Below, in pieces: positions 28,608-38,276 of a DNA stretch of 64,000 nucleotides. The translations under genes and the position numbers were made by a program. The notes under the pieces were generated by a model that made no database searches, was not told the DNA's origin, and saw nothing but the letters and a program-made list of their open reading frames with translations. This stretch comes from Bacillus pumilus. GTDB lineage: Bacteria; Bacillota; Bacilli; Bacillales; Bacillaceae. Positions within the stretch are counted from its first letter, which is position 1, and every line of letters starts with the position of its first letter. The stretch lies in NCBI RefSeq assembly GCF_900186955.1, contig NZ_LT906438.1:3286001-3350000 (forward strand), in the 5' to 3' direction.

Positions 28608-29993
28608 TTATTTTTCGGAGAACTCTTTTTCAGCTGTATCATTCATTTTTACAATATGCTTCTTTGCTTGTTTCATACTTCTCGTTAAACCAAAATGAAA
28701 AAAGAAAACATCTCCTTTAAAAAAATCGGGATGTCTACCTGCTCTACCAGAAATCTGAACAAGTGCACTTTCTGTAAAGATAGTAGATTCTGCACCTAGT
28801 ACCCCCACTTGCACATTTGAAATGGTTACACCTCTTTCTAGAATTGTGGTTGTAACTAGTACATCGTATTTGTAATCTCTGAATTGCTGGACCTTTTGTT
28901 TCCTATCTGGATCATCAGCAGACACCCCTTCTACATTTAAGTGGTGCTTTCTAAGAACCTTCGTTACCTTCTTCATAGTAGAAATAGAAGGAACAAAAAG
29001 TAAAACCCTTCTCTTTTTTGTAATATGTTTCTGCATCAAATTCATTACTTTAGGTGGGAGCTGATTCTTTTTTAATTTCTTCTTCCAATGTCCAATCCAT
29101 TGAAAGGATGGGACCGGTAAAGGTTGTTGGTGAAAGCGCAGAGGAATTTTTATGGCTTCTAGTTGTCCACGAGATACATCTCTTATCATTTTCTTAGACG
29201 GCGTCGCACTTAAATAAACCCTAACCCCTTTCTTTCTCATTGCCTTTAAAACAGCAAATTGGAGACGTTCATCGATTGAATAAGGGAAGGCGTCGACTTC
29301 ATCTATAATGAGCACATCAAATGCATGTTTATATCTCATCAACTGGTGAGTTGTAGCGATTACTAACGGTGCTATTTGGAACCTTTGAGGACTTCCTCCA
29401 TAAAGAACAGCTATTTTCATTCCTTGAAAAGCTTTTTTAAGCCGCGGCTCTAGTTCAAGGACAACATCGGTTCTAGGTGTCGCAATGCAGACACTCATTC
29501 CTTGATGTAAGGCATATTCTATTCCATGAAAAAGCACCTCTGTTTTCCCTGCCCCGCAAACTGCCCAGATGAGTAGATCAGATTTGTTTTTTATCGCTTC
29601 GATCAATTTCTCTGACGCTCTTTTTTGTCCTTTAGACAGGTTTCCCTGCCATGTTAATTCCGAGTGACATGCTTCTTCCATTTGTGGACCCGTCCATTCA
29701 TAAAGAAAGCCACATTCCGTTGTTTTCCCCATCATGATGCATGATCTACAATACACACAATCTTTTTGACACTTGTCACACGAAGAGTGGGCAAAGTACC
29801 GATTTTTTGATACACCACATCTGCAGCAAATAAGACCATTTGCTTTCCTCTCAATAGCAGGTGTTCGGATAACTAACCCTTTCTCCTCCAGCCAATCCAA
29901 ATCAGACTGTGAGCATCTTGTTTCAGCAGTAAGCAGGTGGCGTGACTGCAGGTGTTGCCCTAGTTCCATTGCTTTGTCCATGTTCAATTTCAA
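28608..29993 (-). CDS. comFA: ComFA, ATP-dependent DNA translocase for transformation
   Basis: A DEAD/helicase-like motor that pulls single-stranded DNA across the membrane. It has a zinc finger with two CxxC-type pairs (CCRCG, CDKCQ…CVYCRSC), Walker A WAVCGAGKTEV, DEVD box and QISGRAGRH motif VI. Start uncertain: TTG at 29993 lies just after AAAGGTG, aligns with the B. subtilis N-terminus and stands downstream of a ComK-type site. The frame runs to a TTG at 30071, but that lies inside the degV terminator. Confidence 0.9.
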   Translation of the reverse strand: MKLNMDKAMELGQHLQSRHLLTAETRCSQSDLDWLEEKGLVIRTPAIERKANGLICCRCGVSKNRYFAHSSCDKCQKDCVYCRSCIMMGKTTECGFLYEWTGPQMEEACHSELTWQGNLSKGQKRASEKLIEAIKNKSDLLIWAVCGAGKTEVLFHGIEYALHQGMSVCIATPRTDVVLELEPRLKKAFQGMKIAVLYGGSPQRFQIAPLVIATTHQLMRYKHAFDVLIIDEVDAFPYSIDERLQFAVLKAMRKKGVRVYLSATPSKKMIRDVSRGQLEAIKIPLRFHQQPLPVPSFQWIGHWKKKLKKNQLPPKVMNLMQKHITKKRRVLLFVPSISTMKKVTKVLRKHHLNVEGVSADDPDRKQKVQQFRDYKYDVLVTTTILERGVTISNVQVGVLGAESTIFTESALVQISGRAGRHPDFFKGDVFFFHFGLTRSMKQAKKHIVKMNDTAEKEFSEK

Positions 29994-30065
29994 CAAACAC
30001 CTTTCAACTGATGTTTGCCTATTATGCGCAAAGACATGACCTTTCGTCCAACAGCTAAAAAAGAA

Positions 30066-30103
30066 AAACAAAACCCCTTTTCTAAGAGAAAAGAGGTTTT
30101 TAG
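30066..30103 (-). terminator. Terminator of degV
   Basis: Minus-strand AAAACCTCTTTTCT and AGAAAAGGGGTTTT arms with a tight loop, then TTTTTCTTTTTT. Confidence 0.85.
30069..30101 (-). promoter_or_regulatory. Possible ComK box of comF, embedded in degV terminator
   Basis: Two AAAA–N5–TTTT-like elements on the minus strand (30101–30089 exact; 30081–30069 AAAA–N5–TTTG), 7 nt apart, close to the 8-bp ComK spacing. A CATAAT -10 candidate lies at 30026–30021. In B. subtilis comF is ComK-activated. Confidence 0.5.
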
Positions 30104-30106
30104 GAT

Positions 30107-30949
30107 TTATCTAATCAGCCAGCCAAGAGCTAAAGAGCCTTCGCCTAGATGAGTGCCGATTACGGCACCAAAATAACTTTTATAAAATTCAACATGAGGA
30201 TATTTTTCTGATAAGTGCGCAATTAAATCGTCTACTTCTTCTTCTCTATTACCATGTATCACGGTTGCTCTCATCGGGACACCACGCGATGCATCTTCAT
30301 CAAATAGTTCAAACATACGTGAAATGGCTTTTTTCCGTGTACGAATCTTCTCAAAAGGGACAATTAGCTTGTTGTCAAAATGCAGTATAGGCTTTACCTT
30401 TAAGAGGCTCCCAATAAAAGCCTGAGCACCATTTAATCTGCCGCCTCTTTGTAAATGAGTTAAATCGTCTACCATAAAATAAGCTCTCTGATTCTCTTTC
30501 AGGTAATTGAGATGGGCTAACACTTCTTCTGGAGAAGCACCAGCTTGGATTTTCTCAGCAGCTTCTATCACATAAAAACCTTGTGCCATACAGCTAGTTT
30601 CTGTATCAAACGGATAAATGTCAATTCCGTCAACTAGGTCATTTGCTGAGGCTGCACTATTATATGTTCCACTAATTCCGCTAGAAAGGTGAATACTAAT
30701 CACGGCATCATATGTTTCACTTAGTTTTTCATATAATTCTATTAGTTCACCGAAAGCAGGCTGAGAGGTGGTTGGAAGGTCTTTATGCTTTTTGACTTCT
30801 TCATAATATGTCTTCCAATCCATTTCTATTTCTTCACGGTATGATTCATTGCCAAAGATGACATTCAGAGGGATCATATGAATATGATGTTTATCACGCA
30901 GCTCTTGTGGTATATAAGCAGTACTGTCTGTTACAACGGCTATTTTCAT
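30107..30949 (-). CDS. degV: DegV-family fatty-acid-binding protein (YviA)
   Basis: A 280-residue DegV/FakB-type protein. N-terminal MKIAVVTDSTAYIP and IHLSSGISGTYNSA form the lipid/phosphate site, and GAVIGTHLGEGSLALG closes the C-terminus. FakB homologues present fatty acids to FakA kinase. It lies between degU and comFA as in B. subtilis. Confidence 0.93.
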   Translation of the reverse strand: MKIAVVTDSTAYIPQELRDKHHIHMIPLNVIFGNESYREEIEMDWKTYYEEVKKHKDLPTTSQPAFGELIELYEKLSETYDAVISIHLSSGISGTYNSAASANDLVDGIDIYPFDTETSCMAQGFYVIEAAEKIQAGASPEEVLAHLNYLKENQRAYFMVDDLTHLQRGGRLNGAQAFIGSLLKVKPILHFDNKLIVPFEKIRTRKKAISRMFELFDEDASRGVPMRATVIHGNREEEVDDLIAHLSEKYPHVEFYKSYFGAVIGTHLGEGSLALGWLIR

Positions 30950-31036
30950 TCTTAAATACCTTCCTTATCCGTTAAGTTGCTCTTTTTTATTTTCAAAGAA
31001 TGATCATTGTTATTCATTAGATTTATAATAGTAATC

Positions 31037-31065
31037 AAAAAAGCCTGCCTAATCAATAGGCAAGC
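31037..31065 (-). terminator. Terminator of degU
   Basis: Minus-strand GCTTGCCTA/TAGGCAGGC stem, 5-nt loop, six T. It is about 100 nt after the degU stop. Confidence 0.8.
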
Positions 31066-31166
31066 CCGTTATATCCGAAAAAGACTCCTTATCTACCTAT
31101 CATTTCTCTCAAATTAACATGTGAGAGAATCAAAAACAGGCGAAAAAGGAGTACTTGTCCGGAATA

Positions 31167-31856
31167 TTATCTCATTTCTACCCAGCCGTTCTTAATTGCT
31201 ACAACAACAGCTTGTGTACGGTCGTTTACATTCATTTTTTGTAAAATGTTACTCACGTGGTTTTTGACTGTTTTCTCACTAATAAAGAGCGACTCACCAA
31301 TTCCTCTATTGCTCTTTCCGTCAGCTAACATTTGAAGTACTTCGCACTCACGTCTCGTTAAGATATGAAGTGGTCTGCGAATTTCAGGATATACTTCATG
31401 CTGTGGATGTGCTGAAACGCCACTAGTCGCTAGGCGTCGGAATTCATTTACTAAGTTATGAGTAACTTTCGGATGTAAATAAGATCCTCCGTCAGCTACG
31501 ACTTTCACTGCTTCAATGAGCGTGTCTGCATCCATTTCTTTTAACAGGTAGCCTCTTGCTCCTGTTTTCAATGCATGTGTCACATAGTTTTCATCATCAT
31601 GAATAGATAGAATAATGACTTTTGATTCGGGATAAAGCTCAACTAGCTGCTTTGTAGCCTCTACACCATTTACATTCGGCATATTAATGTCCATAATGAC
31701 AACATCCGGATGATAGTGTTCTACGATACGTGCAGCTTCGTCTCCGTCGTCTCCTTCTGCAACTACTTCAAAAGTAGGTTCAAAATCTAAAATCCGTTTG
31801 ACACCTTCACGGAATAATTGGTGATCATCAATAATTACAATATTTACTTTAGTCAC
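31167..31856 (-). CDS. degU: DegU, two-component response regulator
   Basis: A 229-residue NarL/LuxR-type regulator. The receiver has Asp56 ([10 protein letters not shown]) and Lys in the YLLKEMDAD segment; the HTH LuxR domain (about 165–229) carries [20 protein letters not shown]. It governs exoenzymes, competence, biofilm and swarming (with SwrA, also in this window). Start GTG follows GGAGGCG. Its separation from degS is 64 nt. Confidence 0.97.
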   Translation of the reverse strand: MTKVNIVIIDDHQLFREGVKRILDFEPTFEVVAEGDDGDEAARIVEHYHPDVVIMDINMPNVNGVEATKQLVELYPESKVIILSIHDDENYVTHALKTGARGYLLKEMDADTLIEAVKVVADGGSYLHPKVTHNLVNEFRRLATSGVSAHPQHEVYPEIRRPLHILTRRECEVLQMLADGKSNRGIGESLFISEKTVKNHVSNILQKMNVNDRTQAVVVAIKNGWVEMR

Positions 31857-31920
31857 AAGCTACGCCTCCCCATGTTTATTGTTCTACACCTGAACTTTAT
31901 GGTCAATATGTCTTTTGTCT

Positions 31921-33096
31921 CTATTTTACAATTTTATTTTGCAATGTTAATGGCACGCGAATCATGATGAATGTCCCTAGACCTATTTTTGAGTCTATGG
32001 TCATTTTACCTTCAAGTAAGTCTACGCGTTCTTTCATGCCAAGTAAACCGAAGGATTTGTTTTTGTTTGTTTTCACATCTTTCATATCAAAGCCTTTTCC
32101 ATCGTCTTTGATAATTAACGTGACAAAGTCTTTCGTGACTTCTACTTTTACAGAGATTTCTTCAGCTTCGGAATGCTTCAGTGAATTTGTGACAGCTTCT
32201 TGAGCTAGTCTAAACAGTGCCACTTCAAATTGAGAAGCAATTCTTTCGCTTTCTGTATCCCCTAGGCATTGGAACGTGATCTTGGTTTTTCCATCATACT
32301 CTTCGATTGTGTTTAAATATTTTCTTAGCGTCGGAATGAGACCCAAATCATCTAAAGCCATTGGTCTTAAATCATAAATGATTCTTCTCACTTCGTACAG
32401 AGCATTTCGCACATTCTGTCTGAGACTTCTAATTTCTTTAAAGCCTTCTTCTGTCCCACGGTCTCTGAAAATACGTTCAATTAATTCGGAACGCATCATT
32501 ACGTTTGCCAGCATTTGGGCCGGACCGTCGTGAATTTCACGGGATACCCTTTTGCGTTCTTCTTCTTGGGCTTCAATAATTCTAAGTCCAAAATCTTGTT
32601 TTGCTTGAGCATCTTCAAGTAACACGCCAACTTGACGTAAGTCCTGATTGAGATAGTTGAGAACAACTGTGATCTGACTCACAAGCGTTTCAGAGCGTTC
32701 AATGACGTCTTGTAGGCTTAACAATCGTCTTTCCAGATCGTCTCTTCTTTCTCTCAGCTGCTTTTCGCGCTGCTGGATCATAGTGAGTTCCACTTGCAGA
32801 TTATGTGCTTTTTCGTAGGCCTCCCGTATTTCTTCTTCGCTAAATTTGTTGAAGTTTCTGCTGACCTCAGATAAGCGATTTCTAGCATGTCTCGTATGGA
32901 CTTCTAGTTTATCCCCAAAATCAATTACTTCGTTTACTTGTTGCTTGATTTGCTTCAGCTCTTCTACAAGGCTTTCATATTGTTGACGGGACTGTTCGCC
33001 TATCCTAAATACTTCGTCCTTGCTGCCATCAACTGTACTTAGCATTTTCATGATGATTGAATCCAATAATTTCGGATCCATTTTAGGTGTTGTCAT
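31921..33096 (-). CDS. degS: DegS, cytoplasmic sensor histidine kinase
   Basis: A 391-residue soluble kinase. An N-terminal coiled coil (about 40–170) leads to the HisKA_3 phospho-acceptor at REIHDGPAQ (His189) and HATPase_c (LIIKDDGKGFDM, KSFGLLGMKERV). It phosphorylates DegU. The start ATG at 33096 (MTTPKMDPK) follows GGGAGGG and matches B. subtilis; the frame has ten further unsupported codons. Confidence 0.97.
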   Translation of the reverse strand: MTTPKMDPKLLDSIIMKMLSTVDGSKDEVFRIGEQSRQQYESLVEELKQIKQQVNEVIDFGDKLEVHTRHARNRLSEVSRNFNKFSEEEIREAYEKAHNLQVELTMIQQREKQLRERRDDLERRLLSLQDVIERSETLVSQITVVLNYLNQDLRQVGVLLEDAQAKQDFGLRIIEAQEEERKRVSREIHDGPAQMLANVMMRSELIERIFRDRGTEEGFKEIRSLRQNVRNALYEVRRIIYDLRPMALDDLGLIPTLRKYLNTIEEYDGKTKITFQCLGDTESERIASQFEVALFRLAQEAVTNSLKHSEAEEISVKVEVTKDFVTLIIKDDGKGFDMKDVKTNKNKSFGLLGMKERVDLLEGKMTIDSKIGLGTFIMIRVPLTLQNKIVK

Positions 33097-33317
33097 GGCT
33101 TTTCCCTCCCGTAACAGTGATGTCATCTTTTTTTATTATAAATGTCATTGATCTGCATTTTATGTCGAATTATAATGAAAGAATGCGTATAAATCATGAA
33201 GTTTTTATGACGACCCTTTTTCTACCCCTATCATCATAACAAAATACGCTGTAAAATTCTAAAATCAATGCAAATTTTCTCTAGTCTTACAATTTGCTTT
33301 TCAGGAGGGTATGTCTT

Positions 33318-33986
33318 TTGCTGCATCGCTATCTTACAGTAAAAAGTCGTGGCGAGCATGAGATCGTCATTGAAAAATCACGTTTTATTTGTCATATACA
33401 GCGTGCTGTCTCAGAAGAAGAAGCACAAGCATTTATACAATCCATTAAAAAACAACATTGGAATGCCACACATAATTGTTCTGCCTATCTCATTGGAGAA
33501 CATGACCTGATTCAAAAAGCGAATGATGATGGTGAACCAAGTGGTACAGCAGGTGTGCCAATGCTTGAAGTGTTAAAAAAACGGAAGCTGAAAGATACAG
33601 TCGTAGTAGTCACTCGTTATTTCGGCGGTATTAAGCTAGGCGCCGGTGGTTTGATTCGTGCCTACGGAAAATCTGTATCAGAAGCCATCAACCATGTTGG
33701 GATGGTAGAGCGCTGTTTAATGCGTACGATGCACACAACAATAGATTATACATGGCTTGGAAAGGTAGAGAATGAGCTTAGAGCCTCATCTTTTCAGCTA
33801 AAAGAAATTCATTATGCAGAAGATGTTATTTTTGAGACGTATGTAGAAGAAACACAAACAGAGCAGTTCATTGAATGGATGACTGAGCTGACAAATGGAA
33901 AGAGTGTTACAAAAGAAGGCGAACTGATTTATTTAGAAAAGGACATTGGTCCGATAAAGGAGACAGATGAATGGCACAACGAGTAA
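33318..33986 (+). CDS. yvyE: YvyE, IMPACT/YigZ-family protein
   Basis: A 222-residue protein with the UPF0029 domain (about 1–115, with NDDGEPSGTAGVP and VVTRYFGGIKLGAGGLIRAY) and a DUF1949 tail. Biochemical role is uncertain. TTG at 33318 is 9 nt after AGGAGG and gives MLHRYLTVK, aligned with B. subtilis; the frame extends eight codons upstream. It is divergent from degS, and the next gene overlaps its end by 16 nt. Confidence 0.9.
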   Translation: MLHRYLTVKSRGEHEIVIEKSRFICHIQRAVSEEEAQAFIQSIKKQHWNATHNCSAYLIGEHDLIQKANDDGEPSGTAGVPMLEVLKKRKLKDTVVVVTRYFGGIKLGAGGLIRAYGKSVSEAINHVGMVERCLMRTMHTTIDYTWLGKVENELRASSFQLKEIHYAEDVIFETYVEETQTEQFIEWMTELTNGKSVTKEGELIYLEKDIGPIKETDEWHNE

Positions 33987-35047
33987 AAGTGCGTGTACGA
34001 AAGAAAAAGAGTAAGAAGAAGAAAATTTTCAAACGTATCCTGGTTTTATTTTTGCTTCTTATCATCTGCATGGGCGGATTTGCAGTCTATAAAATAGTCA
34101 ATACACTTCAAGCCGCTGACAAAACATATGACGAACTAAACCGCGGAGAGAAATCGAAGCTTCGTGATGCGGTCATTGATATTAAAAAGAAACCCTTCTC
34201 TGTACTTTTTGTCGGAATTGAGGATTATGCCACAGATGGTGATCATGGCCGTTCAGATTCACTTATTGTCGCAACAATTAACCCTCAAGACAAAACGATG
34301 AAAATGGTTAGTATCCCCCGTGACACACGCGTACAGCTTGCAAGTGACACGACAGGAAGTAAAGAAAAGATCAATGCAGCATATGCTAAAGGCGGTAAAG
34401 ACGAAACGATTGAAACTGTCGAACAATTCTTGAATATTCCGATTGATAAATATGCGACCGTTGATTTTGACGGATTCAAGGATGTCATTGATGAAGTCGG
34501 TGGAATTGATATCGATGTTCCATTTGACTTCAATGAAAAAAGTGATGTGAAAAAATCGAAAAAGATTTATTTCAAAAAAGGCAATATGCATTTAAACGGG
34601 GAAGAAGCACTTGCTTACGCGCGGATGAGAAAACAAGATCCACGCGGTGATTTCGGACGTAATGATCGTCAGAAACAAATTTTACGTGCAATGATTGATC
34701 AAATGTCGAAGGCAAATAACATCGCGAACGTGGATAATATCGCTAAAGAAGTCAGTGATCATATTACGACCAACTTCCGTATCACAGAAGGTCTAGCGCT
34801 TCAGCAAATCTACAGCGGGTTTAAGGGAGACGACACAGAAACACTTTCTATTAAAGGGTCGGATCTTTATTTAGGGCCAAATCGAACGTATTACTTTGAG
34901 CCAGATCAAACCAATCTAGCTAACGTACAAAATGCATTACGGACGCATTTAAAGCTTCCTACTGAACCTTCGACTGAAACAAATCCATCCTCTGGTGAAA
35001 CAGGATCAAGTGATACAACTAATCCTTCCAGCACATCAGGACAATAA
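33971..35047 (+). CDS. tagV: TagV-type LytR-CpsA-Psr transferase
   Basis: A 358-residue LCP enzyme that attaches teichoic-type polymers to peptidoglycan. A basic cytoplasmic tail leads to a TM segment (about 20–42). The LCP core has GRSDSLIVATINP, SIPRDTRV and an ARMRKQDPRGDFGRNDRQ arginine cluster for lipid pyrophosphate. A Ser/Thr/Pro tail follows. Adjacent tagO makes the lipid-linked precursor. A B. subtilis yvhJ (tagV) equivalent by position. Confidence 0.92.
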   Translation: MAQRVKVRVRKKKSKKKKIFKRILVLFLLLIICMGGFAVYKIVNTLQAADKTYDELNRGEKSKLRDAVIDIKKKPFSVLFVGIEDYATDGDHGRSDSLIVATINPQDKTMKMVSIPRDTRVQLASDTTGSKEKINAAYAKGGKDETIETVEQFLNIPIDKYATVDFDGFKDVIDEVGGIDIDVPFDFNEKSDVKKSKKIYFKKGNMHLNGEEALAYARMRKQDPRGDFGRNDRQKQILRAMIDQMSKANNIANVDNIAKEVSDHITTNFRITEGLALQQIYSGFKGDDTETLSIKGSDLYLGPNRTYYFEPDQTNLANVQNALRTHLKLPTEPSTETNPSSGETGSSDTTNPSSTSGQ

Positions 35048-35088
35048 TAAAACAGCCCAGTTCCTAGGAACGGGCTGTTTTATTATTG
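35043..35088. terminator. Bidirectional terminator of tagV/tagO
   Basis: A long near-perfect palindrome (AATAATAAAACAGCCC and its complement around AGTTCCTAGGAAC) between convergent genes, with A and T flanks. Confidence 0.88.
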
Positions 35089-36150
35089 TCTTTTCACCAT
35101 TCGTTTATAGAATTTCGTAAATGGTTTGAACTCTTCGTTGACCAAACCCGTGACTTCCGCAATCACTTGCATAAACATCACCAGTAAAAAGATAATGATC
35201 AGCGATAACCAAATGGTCGCGCTTGTCAGCAAAATCGCACTTAAGCTAAAGACTAGGCCAATCATGTAAATCACGATGACAGCCATGCGATGGGACAAGC
35301 CAAAGGCCATTAGTCTATGATGAATATGAGATTTGTCCGGTGATGAAATTGGCTGTTTGTTTAATATGCGTCTAATGATTGCAAAGGTCGTATCAAATAT
35401 AGGAACACCTAGAATGATCACAGGAACAACAACACTAAACAAAGTAACACTTTTGTATAGCCCTAAAAGTGACAGCACCGAAATCATATAGCCTAAAAAT
35501 AGCGAACCGGTATCTCCCATAAAAATCTTCGCCGGATGAAAGTTGTAAAAGAGAAAGCCGATCGTACTGCCAATGACGACAAGAGATAAAGAAAGAATCA
35601 GAATCTTATCAGCAGAAAATGCCATCACTGCAATCGTTGATAAACCGATGACAGAAATACCGGCAGCTAGTCCATCAAGGCCGTCAATTAAATTAATGGC
35701 ATTTGTGATGCCGACAATCCATAGCACGGTGAGGGGATATGCCATCCAGCCTAACTCAATTCGATCTGTTAAAAAAGGAACAGAGAAGAAGTCCATTTTT
35801 AAGCCCGTGCTCACAATCAAACAAGCAACAAGGACTTGTACGAGAAATTTAAATCTTGCACTTAAATTATATTTATCATCAAATATACCTAAAATGACGA
35901 TGAGTACGGCACCAACTGAAATTGCTGTAATTTTATTATGTAGAAACAGCCCGCCTGCTAATGCTCCAGCCGCTACTCCAATAAAAATTGCCAAACCACC
36001 CATTCGAGGCATTACTTTATCATGAACTTTTCGTTTATTCGGCTGGTCCACTGCACCAATCTTAATTGCAAACTTTTTGACGATTGGTGTCACAATTAAA
36101 ACTGTAGCCAGAGAGACAAAAAACGCTAATAAGGCGCGTTCGTAATCCAT
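35083..36150 (-). CDS. tagO: TagO, UDP-GlcNAc:undecaprenyl-P GlcNAc-1-P transferase
   Basis: A 355-residue WecA/MraY-family enzyme with about ten to eleven TM segments. Motifs include DQPNKRKVHDKVMPRMGGLA, the catalytic NAINLIDGLDGLAAG, FMGDTGSLFLGY and SPDKSHIHHRLMAFG. It starts wall teichoic acid (and probably teichuronic acid) synthesis on the inner membrane face. ATG follows AAGGAGA. Confidence 0.97.
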   Translation of the reverse strand: MDYERALLAFFVSLATVLIVTPIVKKFAIKIGAVDQPNKRKVHDKVMPRMGGLAIFIGVAAGALAGGLFLHNKITAISVGAVLIVILGIFDDKYNLSARFKFLVQVLVACLIVSTGLKMDFFSVPFLTDRIELGWMAYPLTVLWIVGITNAINLIDGLDGLAAGISVIGLSTIAVMAFSADKILILSLSLVVIGSTIGFLFYNFHPAKIFMGDTGSLFLGYMISVLSLLGLYKSVTLFSVVVPVIILGVPIFDTTFAIIRRILNKQPISSPDKSHIHHRLMAFGLSHRMAVIVIYMIGLVFSLSAILLTSATIWLSLIIIFLLVMFMQVIAEVTGLVNEEFKPFTKFYKRMVKRQ

Positions 36151-36256
36151 AGGTCAGTCTCCTTCTAAATTGAAATCTGTATTTTGTATATTGGCCGCTC
36201 TTTCCATTATACAATTGAATAGAGGATGATCACAACCTCCCCCGGTGATGAAACAA

Positions 36257-36291
36257 GTAAAAACGCACAATCCCGAATGAATTATGCGTTT
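36257..36291 (-). terminator. Terminator of the tua operon
   Basis: Minus-strand AAACGCATAAT/ATTGTGCGTTT stem followed by T run, overlapping the last tuaH codons. Confidence 0.75.
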
Positions 36292-37481
36292 TCTTTAATA
36301 TTCGTTAGTTCCACCATGTTTGTGAACAGCGCGTGCCAATCTTTTTTCTTCGCTCGGCTTTGTCTTAGATGTCTATAGCTCGTGTCGTCTTTTTTGCTGA
36401 TCACTTTCAGGCAGGCTTCTACGAAGAGCGCAGGATCATCGCCCTCTAAATATTCATACACATCCTTCTCTTTTAGCCTTTCCGTTGATGGGAGATTTAA
36501 ACCGACAACCGGTATTCCAGCGGCTAAAAATTCATAAAGCTTGAGAGGGAACACCGCTTGATTGTAAGGGGATTGTTTATATGGCATCATACCTACATCA
36601 ATCAGCTTCATATAAGCAGGCACTTCTTCTGGAGCAACAGCACCTGTCCAAATCACATTAGGCAGTTTGAGTGCATGCTGAAAAGATGGATCTCCATTCG
36701 TTCCATCCGGACCAACAAATAAAAATGTCCAATCAGGCCGCATACGAGCAGCTTCAGCTATCATGTCAAAATCGAGCTTTGGCTTAATTCCTCCGATAAA
36801 ACCAAGCACAGTCCCTTCTCTTCCTTCCAGCACATCTTCTTTACACGGAAGATTGCTTTTCGCAAACACATCGTACTCGACCCCATTTTCCACCGTAAAC
36901 ACATCTTTCGGTTCTCCCATAAGACGTTTTTTGATTTGATCGTGTAAATATTGAGAAGAGCATGTAATGCTGTGTGCATATTTAATGATTCGATTTTCTG
37001 CTTTGACAATGACACGCTGCCTCATATAAGAAAGGATGTTATGGTTGCCGCTTATCGGCTCTCCCCACAGGTCACTGCAATCATAGACAATATGTTTCCA
37101 TTCAAATAAAGAAGATAAGAGCGGAAAGCCCGGAAACGTATACCATAAACAAACGGCGATCCCCTTCATTTCCTCCTGCCGCAAATGTTCAAGAAGAGGG
37201 GATAATTTATGAATATAGAACATGTCTTGATATCGACCAAAGCGAAATAATTTGCTCTTGAGCACATCAGGAATGGTCAATTGCTTCATTCGATCTGTTA
37301 TGGGCTGAAAGGGAGCTGTATGACGAGATGATGACGGGCATACCCAGATGACCTCTTTTGTTTCTGGATCAGATGCTAGAAATTCGGCCAGCCGATGCCG
37401 TCTGTACCTCAGTCCGTCCTGTCCCCATTCTCCCGTCGCTACGACAACATGTATGATCGAGTCTGCTTTCACCTTTATCAC
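36282..37481 (-). CDS. tuaH: TuaH, glycosyltransferase of teichuronic acid synthesis
   Basis: A 399-residue GT-B-type glycosyltransferase. The C-terminal FPLKLYEFLAAGIPVVGL is the GT4-like nucleotide-sugar motif. It ends the tua operon as in B. subtilis. GTG start behind AAGGG. Its exact sugar is unknown. Confidence 0.88.
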   Translation of the reverse strand: MIKVKADSIIHVVVATGEWGQDGLRYRRHRLAEFLASDPETKEVIWVCPSSSRHTAPFQPITDRMKQLTIPDVLKSKLFRFGRYQDMFYIHKLSPLLEHLRQEEMKGIAVCLWYTFPGFPLLSSLFEWKHIVYDCSDLWGEPISGNHNILSYMRQRVIVKAENRIIKYAHSITCSSQYLHDQIKKRLMGEPKDVFTVENGVEYDVFAKSNLPCKEDVLEGREGTVLGFIGGIKPKLDFDMIAEAARMRPDWTFLFVGPDGTNGDPSFQHALKLPNVIWTGAVAPEEVPAYMKLIDVGMMPYKQSPYNQAVFPLKLYEFLAAGIPVVGLNLPSTERLKEKDVYEYLEGDDPALFVEACLKVISKKDDTSYRHLRQSRAKKKDWHALFTNMVELTNIKENA

Positions 37482-37497
37482 CTTTTTTCCCTTCTGT

Positions 37498-38253
37498 TTA
37501 TAAGCGCTTCTTCACAGCATTTGTCGCATAGTGCATAAAACACCAAGACGCTTTGACAAAATGAAGCTGCTCAATTTCTCTGTAGACAAACCACGTTTTT
37601 TTCGCTGCTTTCCACTTGTTACTAGAGATGGAGTTCCCAACGATGCGATATTCACTGAGCGGTTCACTCATACCATAGGCTGTAAATCCTCTTTTTAATA
37701 TAGACAGCCAAGTAGCTAAATCCTGCCTTGTGCGAATGTTCGGCATTTCCACATGTCCTACCTTTTGAAGATCAAGCATGACCGTTAAACAGCCGATAAT
37801 GGTGTTTTTCAGGGCTTCATTATAGTCTAATCTCGCTGGCGCAGTGACGGTTTTTTCTAATGATTCTCCGTTTTCTGCAATGATGTCATATGCCGTAAAT
37901 GTAAAAGCAAAATCATTTGTCAGCATGAAGTCTACCTGTTTTTCGAGCTTCGTCTCTTTCCACATATCATCGCTGTCTAAAAAAGCGATAAAGCGTCCTT
38001 TTGCCTGTTTGATGGCTGCGTTTCTAGCAATGGCAGCTCCCCCATTTTCCTCTAAATAAATGACGTTGATTCTGTCGTCCGCTTGACTTAAATCCCCTAA
38101 TAGCTTTCTAGTTCCATCTGTAGAACAATCATCTGCAATGATCAGCTCCCAATTGGAATAGGTTTGGGCAAGGACGGAATGAACTGTATCCGTTAAATAA
38201 CGTTCCGCATTATACGCAGGTGTAATGATGGATACTAACGGTTGATTGTTCAC
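37498..38253 (-). CDS. tuaG: TuaG, GT2-family glycosyltransferase
   Basis: A 251-residue GT-A enzyme: VSIITPAYNAERYL, LIIADDCSTDGT, then FLDSDDMW with the metal-binding Asp. Adds a sugar to the teichuronic acid repeat. Between tuaF and tuaH. Confidence 0.9.
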   Translation of the reverse strand: MNNQPLVSIITPAYNAERYLTDTVHSVLAQTYSNWELIIADDCSTDGTRKLLGDLSQADDRINVIYLEENGGAAIARNAAIKQAKGRFIAFLDSDDMWKETKLEKQVDFMLTNDFAFTFTAYDIIAENGESLEKTVTAPARLDYNEALKNTIIGCLTVMLDLQKVGHVEMPNIRTRQDLATWLSILKRGFTAYGMSEPLSEYRIVGNSISSNKWKAAKKTWFVYREIEQLHFVKASWCFMHYATNAVKKRL

Positions 38254-38276
38254 CTAGACTCATCTCCAGTTCATCA

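Noticed and set aside
30071..30071. TTG at 30071 as the comFA start
   Set aside because: It falls within the degV terminator stem and T-tract, the extra residues are Phe-rich without family support, and a better site exists at 29993.
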